The translations under genes and the position numbers were made by a program. From Streptomyces lasiicapitis (GTDB taxonomy: Bacteria; Actinomycetota; Actinomycetes; Streptomycetales; Streptomycetaceae), in assembly GCF_014646335.1 (NCBI RefSeq), contig NZ_BMNG01000001.1:62001-126000 (forward strand): a stretch of 64,000 nucleotides of DNA, read 5' to 3'. Position 1 is the first letter of the stretch. Each line of letters starts with the position of its first letter. Of the stretch, positions 50,445 to 59,645 are shown one piece after another. Below the pieces are notes generated by a model that ran no database searches, was not told the origin of the DNA, and saw only the letters and a list, made by a program, of their open reading frames with translations.

Positions 50445-51644
50445 ATGCCGCTGCCGCTCCCCCGCCGCCCGGACGTCGTCGACGTCCGCATCTGTGTGGT
50501 CAGCCTGGTCAGCGGTCTCGGTCTGTACGCGCTCGGCATCACGATGCAGTCCCGGCTGCTCGGCCCCGCCTGGTCGCTGGTGCCGCTGTTCGTCATGGCG
50601 TGCCTGGAGCTGACGCGTCGCACGGCGCCGCAGTTCGCACTGACCGTCGGCACCTTCGCGCTGATCGCCGACCAGTTCACGACCGGGAGCCTCGCGACGA
50701 TCGTGATGTTCACGGACCTCGTGTACGCGGCCGTGGTGTTCGGCACTCCCGCCGCGGCCCGGCGCATCCCGGTGACGATGGGCCTGATCACGGTGGCGGT
50801 GACCGTCGGCTTCCTGGCCTGGTTCCAGCAGGCGGACGCGATCCTCGTGGGCGCCGTGACCGCGCTCGTGGCGTTCGCACCCGCGACCACGGGCGTCCTC
50901 GTACGGAACCACCGGGAAGCCGCCGACCTGGCCAGGCTGCGCGCCGAGCAGACCGCGCTGCTCGCCGAGAAGGACCGCGCGCAGGCCGTCACCGCCGAGC
51001 GCTCGCGGATGGCCCGCGAACTGCACGACATGGTCGCCAACCATCTGTCGGCCATCGCCATCCACTCCACGGCCGCGCTCTCCCTGGACGACCCGCGCAC
51101 GACGAAGGACGCACTCACCGTCATCCGGGAGAACAGCGTCGAGGGCCTCGCCGAGATGCGCCGCCTCATCGGCATCCTGCGCGACTCCAGCGGCGACCTG
51201 GAACCGGCCGCCGCCCCCACCCTCGACGGCCTCGGCGCCCTCGCCGAGAACGCCCGCACCAACGGCCTCGACGTCCGCCTCGACGACACCCGCCCCCCGG
51301 ACGACGCCCCCCTGCCCGCGCCGGTCGAGCTGGCCGCGTACCGCATCGTCCAGGAGTCCCTCACCAACGCCCTCAAGCACGCCGCGCGCGGTCGGGTCAC
51401 CGTGGCCCTCGCCCGGGAGCCCGACGGGCTCCGGGTGCGTGTCACCAGCCCGTTCGGCGAGGTCCGTGGGCCGCGCGCACCCGGGTCCGGCGCCGGTCTC
51501 GTCGGCATGGAGGAGCGGGCCGCGCTGCTCGGCGGGACCTTCGAGTCCGGCCCCGAGGCGCATCCGGACGTGCCCGGCGCCAAGGTGTGGCGGGTGGAGG
51601 CCCACCTGCCCATCGACCCCAAGGACCAAGGAGTCCCCGAATGA
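50445..51644 (+). CDS. NarL-type sensor histidine kinase (HisKA_3)
   Basis: 399 residues. Five or so membrane segments in the first 155 residues and no large external domain, so the signal is probably within the membrane. The phospho-acceptor His194 is in RSRMARELHDMVANHLSAIA. The ATPase core has IVQESLTNALKHAA (N box) and GSGAGLVGMEERAALLGG. A nearby GTG at 50430 is an alternative start; the ATG at 50445 has GGATGGAG. Coupled to the response regulator (ATGA). Similar in layout to the kinase at 57105. Confidence 0.9.
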   Translation: MPLPLPRRPDVVDVRICVVSLVSGLGLYALGITMQSRLLGPAWSLVPLFVMACLELTRRTAPQFALTVGTFALIADQFTTGSLATIVMFTDLVYAAVVFGTPAAARRIPVTMGLITVAVTVGFLAWFQQADAILVGAVTALVAFAPATTGVLVRNHREAADLARLRAEQTALLAEKDRAQAVTAERSRMARELHDMVANHLSAIAIHSTAALSLDDPRTTKDALTVIRENSVEGLAEMRRLIGILRDSSGDLEPAAAPTLDGLGALAENARTNGLDVRLDDTRPPDDAPLPAPVELAAYRIVQESLTNALKHAARGRVTVALAREPDGLRVRVTSPFGEVRGPRAPGSGAGLVGMEERAALLGGTFESGPEAHPDVPGAKVWRVEAHLPIDPKDQGVPE

Positions 51645-52291
51645 TCCGTGTGCTCGTCGCCGAGGACCAGTCCGCCGTGCGGGCGGGCCTGGTCCTGATC
51701 CTGCGCAGCGCGCCCGACATGGAGGTCGTCGGGGAGGCCGCCGACGGCGAGCAGGCGGTGGCCCTCGCCCGGGAGCTGCGGCCCGACCTGGTCCTCATGG
51801 ACGTGCAGATGCCGCGCCTCGACGGCGTCTCGGCGACCCGCCAGGTGGTGTCCGAGCAGCTCGCCGACGTGCTCGTGCTGACCACGTTCGACCTCGACGA
51901 GTACGTCTTCGGGGCGCTGCGCGCGGGCGCGTCCGGGTTCCTGCTGAAGAACACGGAGGCGAGGGACCTGCTTGAGGCGGTGCGCACGGTCGCGCGCGGC
52001 GAGGGGCTGATCGCCCCCGCGGTCACCCGCCGCCTGATCGCCGAGTTCGCCACGCCGAGGCGCACCCCGCGCCAGGGCAGCACGGTGGATCCCGCCGTCC
52101 TCGACACCCTCACGCGCCGCGAACGCGAGGTCCTGTCGTGCCTGGGCGAGGGCCTCTCCAACGCGGAGATCGCTGGTCGCTTGGACATGGCGGAGGCGAC
52201 GGTGAAGACCCATGTGAGCCGCTTGCTGGGCAAGTTGGAACTGCGGAGCAGGGTTCAGGCGGCGGTGCTGGCCCAGGAGCTCGGAGTCTAG
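51641..52291 (+). CDS. NarL/LuxR-family response regulator
   Basis: 216 residues. Receiver domain with EDQ (8-10), Asp54 in VLMDVQMPR, Thr/Lys in LTTFD and LLKNTEA. The LuxR helix-turn-helix at about 150-210: LTRREREVLSCLGEGLSNAEIAGRLDMAEATVKTHVSRLL. Coupled to the kinase upstream. The target is unknown; the chitinase downstream has its own DasR-like control and is separated by a repeat element. Confidence 0.92.
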   Translation: MIRVLVAEDQSAVRAGLVLILRSAPDMEVVGEAADGEQAVALARELRPDLVLMDVQMPRLDGVSATRQVVSEQLADVLVLTTFDLDEYVFGALRAGASGFLLKNTEARDLLEAVRTVARGEGLIAPAVTRRLIAEFATPRRTPRQGSTVDPAVLDTLTRREREVLSCLGEGLSNAEIAGRLDMAEATVKTHVSRLLGKLELRSRVQAAVLAQELGV

Positions 52292-52304
52292 GGAGATGGG
52301 GAAT

Positions 52305-52356
52305 AGCCCGTCCGGCGTTTGAGGACGAGCCGCGAAGCGGCGATCAACGGCGCCCC
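52305..52356. repeat. Interspersed intergenic element, copy 2
   Basis: Starts AGCCCGTCCGGCGTTTGAGG and continues GACGAGCCGCGAAGCGGCGAT. It is identical to the copy at 59024 over this part, then diverges. It sits 13 bp after the response-regulator stop; GCCGC-GAA-GCGGC inside it can form a hairpin and may end that operon. Confidence 0.78.
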
Positions 52357-52402
52357 ATGCGGGGGGACTTCACTGCTCAAGGCCCAGGGGCCCGGGTCCC
52401 CT

Positions 52403-52430
52403 TGACCGTTGGTCCAGACCTTTCTATTCT
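52403..52430 (+). promoter_or_regulatory. Chitinase promoter with DasR-like site in the spacer
   Basis: TTGACC (52403-52408) and TATTCT (52425-52430) are spaced by 16 bp, a good -35/-10 pair. The spacer contains TTGGTCCAGACCTT (52409-52422), an inverted repeat matching the dre/chitinase-box type (TGGTCTAGACCA) bound by DasR, the N-acetylglucosamine regulator. Bound repressor would block RNA polymerase directly. The leader to the TTG start would be about 100 nt. Confidence 0.7.
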
Positions 52431-52535
52431 CACGGCACTGCGGTGGGCACATGTCAGGCACAGGACACACACATCGTGCTCACGGGCGTCGCAGGGTTCC
52501 ACCCCCACCCCCGGAACTCACCCGAGGAGCACCCC

Positions 52536-54413
52536 TTGCGCGTCGGACACAGGTCAAGACATCGGCTGACAGCCGGGCTCACCACTCTGCTGCTCCCCGT
52601 CGCCACGCTCGTCGCACTCGGCGGCAACGCCGAGGCGGCCCCGGACACCGCGCCGAAGAGCGCGCAGTCCGCGCCGAAGGCCGCCGCTTCGGCCACCGCC
52701 ACGTACACCAAGACCCAGGACTGGGGCACCGGCTTCGAGGGCAAGTGGACGATCAAGAACACCGGCACCACCGCGCTCAGCTCCTGGACCGTCGTGTGGG
52801 ACTTCCCCTCCGGCACCAAGGTGACCTCGGCCTGGGACGCGACCGTCACCAACTCGGGCGACAAGTGGACGGCGAAGAACCTCGGCTGGAACGGCTCGCT
52901 CGCGCCGGGGGCCACCGTCTCCTTCGGCTTCAACGGCTCGGGCCCCGGCTCCCCGTCCAACTGCCTCCTGAACGGCGAGAGTTGTGACGGCGGCGGCCAG
53001 CCCGGCGACAGCGCGCCCTCCGCGCCCGGCACCCCGACCGCGTCCGGCATCACCGACACCTCGGTGAAGCTGGACTGGAAGGCGGCCACCGACGACAAGG
53101 GCATCAAGAACTACGACGTGCTGCGCGACGGCTCCAAGGTCGCGACGGTCACCGGCACTTCGTACGCCGACTCCGGGCTCACCAAGGGCACCGACTACTC
53201 GTACAGCGTCCAGGCCCGCGACACCGCCGACCAGACCGGGCCCGCCAGCGGCTCCGTGAAGGTGCGCACCACAGGCGGCGGCACGGACCCCGGCCCCGGC
53301 GACAAGGTGAAGCTCGGGTACTTCACCAACTGGGGTGTCTACCAGCGCAATTACCACGTGAAGAACATCGCGTCCTCCGGCTCCGCCGAGAAGATCACGC
53401 ACATCAACTACGCGTTCGGCAACGTCCAGGGCGGCAAGTGCACCATCGGTGACGCCTACGCCGACTACGACAAGGCGTACACCGCCGACCAGTCCGTCGA
53501 CGGCGTCGCCGACACCTGGGACCAGCCGCTGCGCGGCAACTTCAACCAGCTCCGCAAGCTGAAGGCCAAGAACCCGAACCTCAAGGTCCTCTGGTCGTTC
53601 GGCGGCTGGACCTGGTCCGGCGGCTTCACCGACGCCATGAAGAACCCCGAGGCGTTCGCGGACTCCTGCTACAAGCTGGTCGAGGACCCGCGCTGGGCCG
53701 ACGTCTTCGACGGCATCGACCTGGACTGGGAGTACCCCAACGCCTGCGGGCTGACCTGTGACACCAGCGGCCCGGCCGTGATGAAGACGATGATGCAGGC
53801 GTTCCGGAACAAGTTCGGCGCGAACAACCTCGTCACCGCGGCCATCACCGCCGACGGCTCCTCCGGCGGCAAGATCGACGCGGCCGACTACGGCGGCGCC
53901 TCGCAGTACGCCGACTGGTACAACGTGATGACGTACGACTTCTTCGGCGCCTGGGACGCCAAGGGCCCGACCGCCCCGCACTCGCCGCTCACCGACTACC
54001 CCGGCATCCCCAAGGCCGGCTTCAACTCCGCGGCGGCGATCAACAAGCTGAAGGCCAAGGGCGTACCGGCCAAGAAGCTCCTGCTCGGCATCGGCTTCTA
54101 CGGCCGCGGCTGGACGGGCGTCACGCAGAAGGAACCGGGCGGCACGGCCACCGGGGCCGCGCCGGGCACGTACGAGGCGGGCATCGAGGACTACAAGGTC
54201 CTGAAGAACTCCTGCCCGTCCAACGGCACGGTCGCGGGCACCGCGTACGCGCACTGCGGCAGCAACTGGTGGTCGTACGACACCCCGGCGACCGTCCGCG
54301 CCAAGATGGCCTGGGCGAAGGAACAGGGTCTCGGCGGCGCCTTCTTCTGGGAGTTCAGCGGCGACACCGCGAACGGAGAGCTGGCGAACGCGATCCACGA
54401 GGGCCTGAAGTAG
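52536..54413 (+). CDS. Secreted chitinase: CBM2, fibronectin III, GH18
   Basis: 625 residues. Signal peptide at about 1-35 (LTAGLTTLLLPVATLVALGGNAEAA). CBM2 at about 52-148, with conserved Trp residues (WTIKNTG, SSWTVVWDF, NLGWNG) and a terminal disulfide pair. FnIII at about 163-246. GH18 from about 257 to the end, with DGIDLDWEYP at 392-401 and Glu399 as catalytic acid; the MTYDFFGAWD and WSYDTPATVRAK blocks are present. Start: TTG at 52536 with GAGGAG 6 bp upstream; this gives an intact signal peptide, while the longer ATG form at 52443 does not. DasR control is suggested by its promoter. Confidence 0.93.
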   Translation: MRVGHRSRHRLTAGLTTLLLPVATLVALGGNAEAAPDTAPKSAQSAPKAAASATATYTKTQDWGTGFEGKWTIKNTGTTALSSWTVVWDFPSGTKVTSAWDATVTNSGDKWTAKNLGWNGSLAPGATVSFGFNGSGPGSPSNCLLNGESCDGGGQPGDSAPSAPGTPTASGITDTSVKLDWKAATDDKGIKNYDVLRDGSKVATVTGTSYADSGLTKGTDYSYSVQARDTADQTGPASGSVKVRTTGGGTDPGPGDKVKLGYFTNWGVYQRNYHVKNIASSGSAEKITHINYAFGNVQGGKCTIGDAYADYDKAYTADQSVDGVADTWDQPLRGNFNQLRKLKAKNPNLKVLWSFGGWTWSGGFTDAMKNPEAFADSCYKLVEDPRWADVFDGIDLDWEYPNACGLTCDTSGPAVMKTMMQAFRNKFGANNLVTAAITADGSSGGKIDAADYGGASQYADWYNVMTYDFFGAWDAKGPTAPHSPLTDYPGIPKAGFNSAAAINKLKAKGVPAKKLLLGIGFYGRGWTGVTQKEPGGTATGAAPGTYEAGIEDYKVLKNSCPSNGTVAGTAYAHCGSNWWSYDTPATVRAKMAWAKEQGLGGAFFWEFSGDTANGELANAIHEGLK

Positions 54414-54429
54414 CCCCCGGCCGCACGAC

Positions 54430-54469
54430 CCCCTGAACGAAGCCGGGACTTCCCCTGAACGAAGCCGGG
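54430..54469. repeat. 18-bp tandem direct repeat before the chitinase terminator
   Basis: CCCCTGAACGAAGCCGGG at 54430-54447 and 54452-54469, identical, 22 bp apart. The second copy contributes the left arm of the terminator, so the first copy could offer an alternative pairing with the right arm. Confidence 0.6.
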
Positions 54470-54501
54470 GAGACAGGAACGCCCCCTGTCTCCCCGGCTT
54501 C
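54461..54501. terminator. Strong hairpin between chitinase and MMPL genes
   Basis: GAAGCCGGGGAGACAGG (54461-54477) pairs perfectly with CCTGTCTCCCCGGCTTC (54485-54501), a 17-bp stem with a 7-base loop, between converging genes. Confidence 0.88.
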
Positions 54502-54544
54502 TTCGCCGTCTCCCGCGCTTCCTCGGCGCGGGGCTCGCGGGCCG

Positions 54545-56869
54545 TCAGCGGCGGAGCGGCTCCGAATCGTGCGGCTGCTGCCAGGTGGCGGGCGTGTAGG
54601 GGTCGTACGGCGCGTACGGCTCGTACTGCGCGTACTCAGGAGTGCGAGGCGCGCGGTGTCCGCCGCCGCGACCACCCTTCCTCCGGCCCGACTTCGACGG
54701 CCACCAGGTCGCCCGGCCGAGCATCGCCACCACCGCGGGCACAAGGACGATCGACAGGACCAGCGAGGACAGGCCGATGCCGAGAGCGGTGACGAGGCCG
54801 ATCTCCTGGGTGCCCGGGGACGGGTTCACGGCGAGGCTGGCGAACGAGCCCGCGAGGACGACGCCCGCGGTGACGATGGCCGGAGCCGTGTGCCGCACCG
54901 CGGCGGCCACCGCCTGGCGGGCCGATCCGGAGCGCCCCATCTCCTCCCGGATGCGGTCGCTGATCAGGATGTTGTAGTCGGTGCCCAGCGCGACGACGAA
55001 CAGGAAGAGCACCAGCGGCAGCGTGAACGACACCCCCGGCCGGTCCAGGACGTGCTGGAACACGAGCACCCCGGACCCGAGCGTCGCCGTGAAGCCGAGC
55101 CCGATGGCGAGCATCAGGACCATCGGCGCGAGCAGGCTGCGCAGCAGGGCCACCAGGATCAGGGCGATCAGCCCGGCGGCCACCGGGAACACCACCTTGA
55201 GGTCCTTCGACACCGCCTCGGACACATCCGCGAAGATCGCGGCCTGGCCGGACACATGGGCCTCGGTCCCCGGCGGCGCCTGCTTCACGACCAGGGGCCG
55301 CACCTCGTCGGACACCAGGTCACGGGCGCGCTGCGAGTTCACGTCGACGTTCAGATAGAAGTCGACCTTGGCGGCCGTGTGCCGGTCGTTGAGCACGGGC
55401 TCGGCGACCCGGCCGACGCCCTTGACGGCCTTCAGCTCCTTGGTCAGGCCCTTGAGACCCGATGCGTCGATGCGTACGTCGCGTCCGGCGCCCTTGCCGT
55501 CGGTCGCGCCCTTGCCGTCGGCCGCCGCCACGTACACGGTGTGCGGGCTCGCCACCCCGCCGGGCAGCGCGCGGGATATCTCCTTCGCCGTCACCGCGGC
55601 GGGGGTGTCGTCGGGCCCCGAGTCGGTGCCGTAGTCCATCCGCATGCCGAGGGCGCCCGCGCTGAGCGCGCAGAGCAGACCCACGCTGGCGGCCACGAAC
55701 AGGAACGGACGGCGCGCGACGCGGTCCCCGAGGCGCGCGCTCATCCCGGCCTTCGGCTCCTTGCGCAGCGCCCGCGACGGCCAGAACATGCCGCGCCCGG
55801 ACACCGCGAGCAGCGCCGGAATGAACGTGAGGCTGGCGACGAGCATCACCAGGACGCACACCGCGATGGCCGGGCCGAGCACCTTGAACTGCCCGAAGCT
55901 GGCGATCCCGAGCGTGGCGAAGGCGGCCACGATGGTGAGCGCCGCCGAGGTGATGGCCGCGCCGACCCGGCCCGCGGTCTCCGCCGCGACGCCGCGGGCG
56001 TTCTTCTTCGGGTTCGGGTCGGCGCGCAGCAGTTCGCGGAAGCGGAACAGCATGAACAGGAAGTAGTCGATGCCGATGCCGAGCAGGACCACGGTGATCA
56101 GGGACGGCGTCGACGGGTCGAGCTTGAAGTCGAAGAGCAGTGCCGTGCCGACCACCGCGCCGGTCGCGGCGCCGCCGACGAGGACCACGGCGATCAGCGG
56201 CAGGATCGCGGCGAGGACGCTGCGGAAGGCCAGGACGTTCAGGAGCACGATGAGCCCGAAGGTCAGGATGCCGACCAGTTTCTCGGTGTCCTCCTGGGCC
56301 TCGGTGGTGTCGGCGAGGTCCGCGATGCCGCCGGTGAAGCCGGTGCGCAGGTCCGCGCGGGCGAACTCGTCCTCGGCGTGGTCGCGGAGGTCCCGGTAGA
56401 GGTCCTGGAGCGCGGGGTCGTTCCGGTTGCCGTCGAGCGAGACGGACAGGAGCCGGAACGTGCCGTCGGGCGCGGTGGCACCGGACTTCACGACCGGGGT
56501 CTGGGAGTGGTCCGTCAGCATGAACGAGGGCAGGTCGTCCGGGTTGGGCATCTTCAGGCGCTGCTCACCGAGACCGCGGGCGATCTTGTCGATGTGCCGC
56601 CGGTCGCCGACGGTGAGCTTCTTCCCGTCGTCGCGGCCGACGAGCATGGTGACGGCGTTGTCGTCGGGCTTCGCGCCGAACTTGTCCTCGGCTATCTCCA
56701 TGGCGGCCGCGGAGTCGTACGACTTCGGCAGGAAGCTGCTGACGTCGGGCTGGGTGACGCTGTGCATCTTGGACTGACCGACAATGGACAGGCCCGCGGC
56801 GAGCAGCGTCCAGAGCAGGATGAATTTCCAGGCGTGGCGGGTGGTCAGGGCTGTCAGGGATCTGATCAC
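54545..56869 (-). CDS. MMPL family RND transporter
   Basis: 774 residues from a GTG at 56869 with GGAGGAAACC upstream. Two repeats of one plus five membrane segments, each with a large external domain (about 50-200 and 400-560). The second-segment motif GIGIDYFLFMLFRFRELL and its repeat GTDYNILISDRIREEM carry the Asp-Tyr pair used for proton coupling in MmpL proteins. The C-terminal tail has the repeats YAQYEPYAPYDPYTP. MmpL proteins export lipids or siderophore-like molecules. Divergent from a NarL-type two-component pair across 235 bp with a perfect inverted repeat. Confidence 0.92.
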   Translation of the reverse strand: MIRSLTALTTRHAWKFILLWTLLAAGLSIVGQSKMHSVTQPDVSSFLPKSYDSAAAMEIAEDKFGAKPDDNAVTMLVGRDDGKKLTVGDRRHIDKIARGLGEQRLKMPNPDDLPSFMLTDHSQTPVVKSGATAPDGTFRLLSVSLDGNRNDPALQDLYRDLRDHAEDEFARADLRTGFTGGIADLADTTEAQEDTEKLVGILTFGLIVLLNVLAFRSVLAAILPLIAVVLVGGAATGAVVGTALLFDFKLDPSTPSLITVVLLGIGIDYFLFMLFRFRELLRADPNPKKNARGVAAETAGRVGAAITSAALTIVAAFATLGIASFGQFKVLGPAIAVCVLVMLVASLTFIPALLAVSGRGMFWPSRALRKEPKAGMSARLGDRVARRPFLFVAASVGLLCALSAGALGMRMDYGTDSGPDDTPAAVTAKEISRALPGGVASPHTVYVAAADGKGATDGKGAGRDVRIDASGLKGLTKELKAVKGVGRVAEPVLNDRHTAAKVDFYLNVDVNSQRARDLVSDEVRPLVVKQAPPGTEAHVSGQAAIFADVSEAVSKDLKVVFPVAAGLIALILVALLRSLLAPMVLMLAIGLGFTATLGSGVLVFQHVLDRPGVSFTLPLVLFLFVVALGTDYNILISDRIREEMGRSGSARQAVAAAVRHTAPAIVTAGVVLAGSFASLAVNPSPGTQEIGLVTALGIGLSSLVLSIVLVPAVVAMLGRATWWPSKSGRRKGGRGGGHRAPRTPEYAQYEPYAPYDPYTPATWQQPHDSEPLRR

Positions 56870-56894
56870 GGTTTCCTCCGGCGGTGGGGTGGTC

Positions 56895-56913
56895 GGCCCG
56901 GTCCCACCGGGCC
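56895..56913. promoter_or_regulatory. Inverted repeat upstream of the MMPL gene
   Basis: GGCCCGGT-CCC-ACCGGGCC, perfect 8-bp arms, 26 bp before the GTG start. It could be an operator or a hairpin in the leader. Nothing else was recognised in 56870-57104. Confidence 0.45.
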
Positions 56914-57104
56914 CCTCCAGAAGATCACCGGCGACCGGGCCGACTCGTCGCCCGCGACGACGAAACCGCCCCGGGACCAGGGCCTTGGCACCCGCCGCGA
57001 CCAGGACCCAGCTCCTAGCCGCGAACTCCACCCGGGGGAGGACGCCGACGCCCCGCCCCCGGGCTGAAATGAATCACGGACCCGCGCGGAAGGAGAACGA
57101 AGGC

Positions 57105-58322
57105 ATGCACGCGCCAAGCCGACCGCCCAGGATCAAGGGGCTCCACCTCCGGCCACAGCCGCAGGACGTCGTGGTGGCCGTCGGCGCCCTGGTGATCGAG
57201 GTCACCGGCTACGCCCTGAGCATCGAGCCCGGCGGCACGTCCTGGAGCCTCGGCGTCCTCGCGCTGCACCTGCTGCCCGCCGCGCCCCTGCTCTGGCACC
57301 GCCGCTTCCCCGTCACCGTCCTGATCGCGGTCCTCGCCGCACAGGCGGTCCTGACCCCCCTCACCTCCGTCCCCTACGGCCTGCCCATCTCCCTCGTCAT
57401 CGCCCTGTACTCCGTGGCCCGGCTGCGGAGCACCCGCGTCACGGGCGCCGCGGCCGTGGTGGCCCTCGTCGGCCTCCAGGTGCCCGGCCTCAGCGAGCAC
57501 GAGGAGCTGGCGCGGGCGATCTTCGCGGACGTGGTGGGTGTCTGCATCGCGCTCGCCGTCGGCTGCGCCGCGCGCCGCTGGCAACGGCAGGACGCCGAAC
57601 ACCGCAGGCTGCTCGCCGACCACGCGGTCGCCGCCGAACGCCGCCGCATCGCCCGCGAACTGCACGACGTCGTCGCCCACCACATCACCGCCATGCAACT
57701 GATGGCGGGCGGCGCCCGACGCGTCCTCCACCACGACGCGGACATGGCCCAGGACGCCCTGAAGTCCCTGGAGGACTCCGGCCGCCTCGCACTCGCCGAG
57801 ATGCGCCAGCTCCTGGACGTACTGCGCGCGGACGACGACACCGAGGGCGGCCCGACCGCACCCCAGCCGGGCGTAGCCGACCTGCCACAGGTGGTGGCGG
57901 ACTCGTGCAGGGCGGGCGTCGCAACGGAACTGCTGGTCGAGGGCGAACCCGAACTCAACGGCCGTGAGCTGGCCCCCACCCTGGGCCTCACCGTCTTCCG
58001 GATCGTCCAGGAGGCCCTGACCAACGTCCGCAAACACGCGGGCGGCGCCCAGGCGACCGTACGACTCGACTACGCCCCCGGCCTGCTCACCGTCGAGATA
58101 CGCAACGACGCCTCCGGCACCGGCGGCACAGCACGCAAGGGCGGCCCCGGACACGGCCTGGTGGGCATGCGGGAACGCGTGACCCTGCACGGCGGCACCC
58201 TGGAGGCAGGCGCCGGCCCCGCGGGCGGATTCCGGATCCTGGCAACCCTGCCCCTGCCCGCCGACGTACCCCCACCCCTCCCTCACACCCCCGCGCCCCA
58301 AGAGAAAGCCGCCACCCGGTGA
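57105..58322 (+). CDS. NarL-type sensor histidine kinase (HisKA_3)
   Basis: 405 residues. Four or five short membrane segments between about 20 and 155, no external domain. His187 is the phospho-acceptor in RRRIARELHDVVAHHITAMQLM. N box VQEALTNVRKHAGG and the glycine-rich GPGHGLVGMRERVTLHGG are present. ATG at 57105 with AAGGAG. Coupled to the regulator by a GTGA overlap. Divergent from the MMPL exporter, which it may control. Confidence 0.92.
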   Translation: MHAPSRPPRIKGLHLRPQPQDVVVAVGALVIEVTGYALSIEPGGTSWSLGVLALHLLPAAPLLWHRRFPVTVLIAVLAAQAVLTPLTSVPYGLPISLVIALYSVARLRSTRVTGAAAVVALVGLQVPGLSEHEELARAIFADVVGVCIALAVGCAARRWQRQDAEHRRLLADHAVAAERRRIARELHDVVAHHITAMQLMAGGARRVLHHDADMAQDALKSLEDSGRLALAEMRQLLDVLRADDDTEGGPTAPQPGVADLPQVVADSCRAGVATELLVEGEPELNGRELAPTLGLTVFRIVQEALTNVRKHAGGAQATVRLDYAPGLLTVEIRNDASGTGGTARKGGPGHGLVGMRERVTLHGGTLEAGAGPAGGFRILATLPLPADVPPPLPHTPAPQEKAATR

Positions 58323-58999
58323 CGACTCCACACACCCCGCTGACCGTCCTGATCGCCGACGACCAGCCCCTGGTCAGGCGCGGCCTCGCGCTGATCTTCC
58401 ACGCCGATCCGGGCGTGACGGTGGTGGGCGAGGCAGGCGACGGCCAGGAAGCCATCGAGCTGGCCCGGAGCCTGCGCCCCGACGTGGTCCTCATGGACAT
58501 CCGCATGCCCCGCCTGGACGGCGTCGCCGCGACGGCCGCCCTGACCGAGGAACTCCCCGAGTGCCGGGTCCTGGCGCTGAGCACGTTCGACATGGACGAG
58601 TACGTGGTCGGGGCGCTGCGCGCGGGCGCCGCGGGCTTCCTGCCCAAGGACGTCTCACCCGAGGAACTGGTGGCGGCGGTCCACACCGTGAACGCAGGCG
58701 AAGCAGCAGTGGCCCCCCGCCTCCTGACCCGCCTGATCTCAGCCTTCGTCACCGCCCCGACGCCCCGCCCGCACAGCGCCCCACCGGGCACCCGCCCGGA
58801 CCTCACAACCCGAGAAACAGACGTCTGGACCCTCATGGCCAAGGGCTACGACAACACGGAGATAGCCGAAGCCCTGGAGATCAGCCACTCCACGGTGAAA
58901 AACCACGTGACAGCGGTCTTCGCGAAACTGGGCGTACGGGACCGGGCCCAGGCGGTGATTGCGGCATACGAATCAGCCCTGGTAAAGCCAACAATCTGA
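58319..58999 (+). CDS. NarL/LuxR-family response regulator
   Basis: 226 residues. Receiver with ADD (13-15), phospho-acceptor Asp60 in VVLMDIRMPR, Ser/Lys in LSTFD and FLPKDVS. The LuxR DNA-binding domain is at about 160-220: LTTRETDVWTLMAKGYDNTEIAEALEISHSTVKNHVTAVFAKL. A GTG start overlaps the kinase stop. Followed by the third copy of the interspersed element. Confidence 0.92.
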   Translation: MTTPHTPLTVLIADDQPLVRRGLALIFHADPGVTVVGEAGDGQEAIELARSLRPDVVLMDIRMPRLDGVAATAALTEELPECRVLALSTFDMDEYVVGALRAGAAGFLPKDVSPEELVAAVHTVNAGEAAVAPRLLTRLISAFVTAPTPRPHSAPPGTRPDLTTRETDVWTLMAKGYDNTEIAEALEISHSTVKNHVTAVFAKLGVRDRAQAVIAAYESALVKPTI

Positions 59000-59023
59000 G
59001 CCAGCAATCTCAGCCGGCGATCT

Positions 59024-59089
59024 CAGCCCGTCCGGCGTTTGAGGACGAGCCGCGAAGCGGCGATAGCGGGGAAAGGGGCGCAGCCCCAT
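59024..59089. repeat. Interspersed intergenic element, copy 3
   Basis: The most complete copy. CAGCCCGTCCGGCGTTTGAG at the left, GACGAGCCGCGAAGCGGCGAT in the middle (shared with copy 2), GGGGAAAGGGGCGCAGCCCC at the right (shared with copy 1). It lies between converging genes, so it may act as a transcription stop. Confidence 0.8.
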
Positions 59090-59097
59090 ATGAACGC

Positions 59098-59562
59098 CTA
59101 CGCCACGTTCACCCGTTGCCCAGGAGGCGCAGCCTCCAACCAGGCAAGAAAACCGGTGAGCGCATCCTCGCTCATGGCGAGTTCCAACCGCACCCCCCGG
59201 TGCAAACACCCCAGCACAACGGCATCGGAGAGAAGAGCGAGCTCCTCCTCCCCATCAGGCGCCCGCCGATCGACCACCTCGATGGAAGCCCGCTCCAGAA
59301 TCCGCCGAGGCCGAGGCGCGTAGGAGAAAACGCGGAACCACTCGACCCGATCCCCGTTGTAGCGGGCGACCCCGTACCCCCACCCCTTACCGGAGGTATC
59401 GGACGCCGAAGCGGCATCAGGCGCGTGCCACCGCAGACTGCAGTCGAACGTACCGCCGGAGCGCTGGATCAGCCGCCGCCGCAGTCCGAAGACGAAGAGC
59501 CCCAGCAACACCAGCGCGATCAACACAAGTCCGCACACGAGCAGAACGAGGATCATCGGCAC
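59098..59562 (-). CDS. DUF2550 domain protein
   Basis: A 154-residue protein with one N-terminal membrane segment (about 3-27), then a soluble domain with FDCSLRWHAP, GWGYGVARYNGDRVEWFRVFSYAPRPRR and VLGCLHRG. This is the DUF2550 family, found next to atpC in many actinobacteria. A GTG start has GAGGAGG. It lies downstream of atpC on the same strand beyond a terminator. Function unknown; a role near ATP synthase is only suggested by conserved position. Confidence 0.9.
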   Translation of the reverse strand: MPMILVLLVCGLVLIALVLLGLFVFGLRRRLIQRSGGTFDCSLRWHAPDAASASDTSGKGWGYGVARYNGDRVEWFRVFSYAPRPRRILERASIEVVDRRAPDGEEELALLSDAVVLGCLHRGVRLELAMSEDALTGFLAWLEAAPPGQRVNVA

Positions 59563-59645
59563 CGACCTCCTCGCCTCACCTCAGTCTCAGTACGAGACTT
59601 CCGACACGGACCGAACAACCGCACCCGAAACTGCACCCGCATTGC

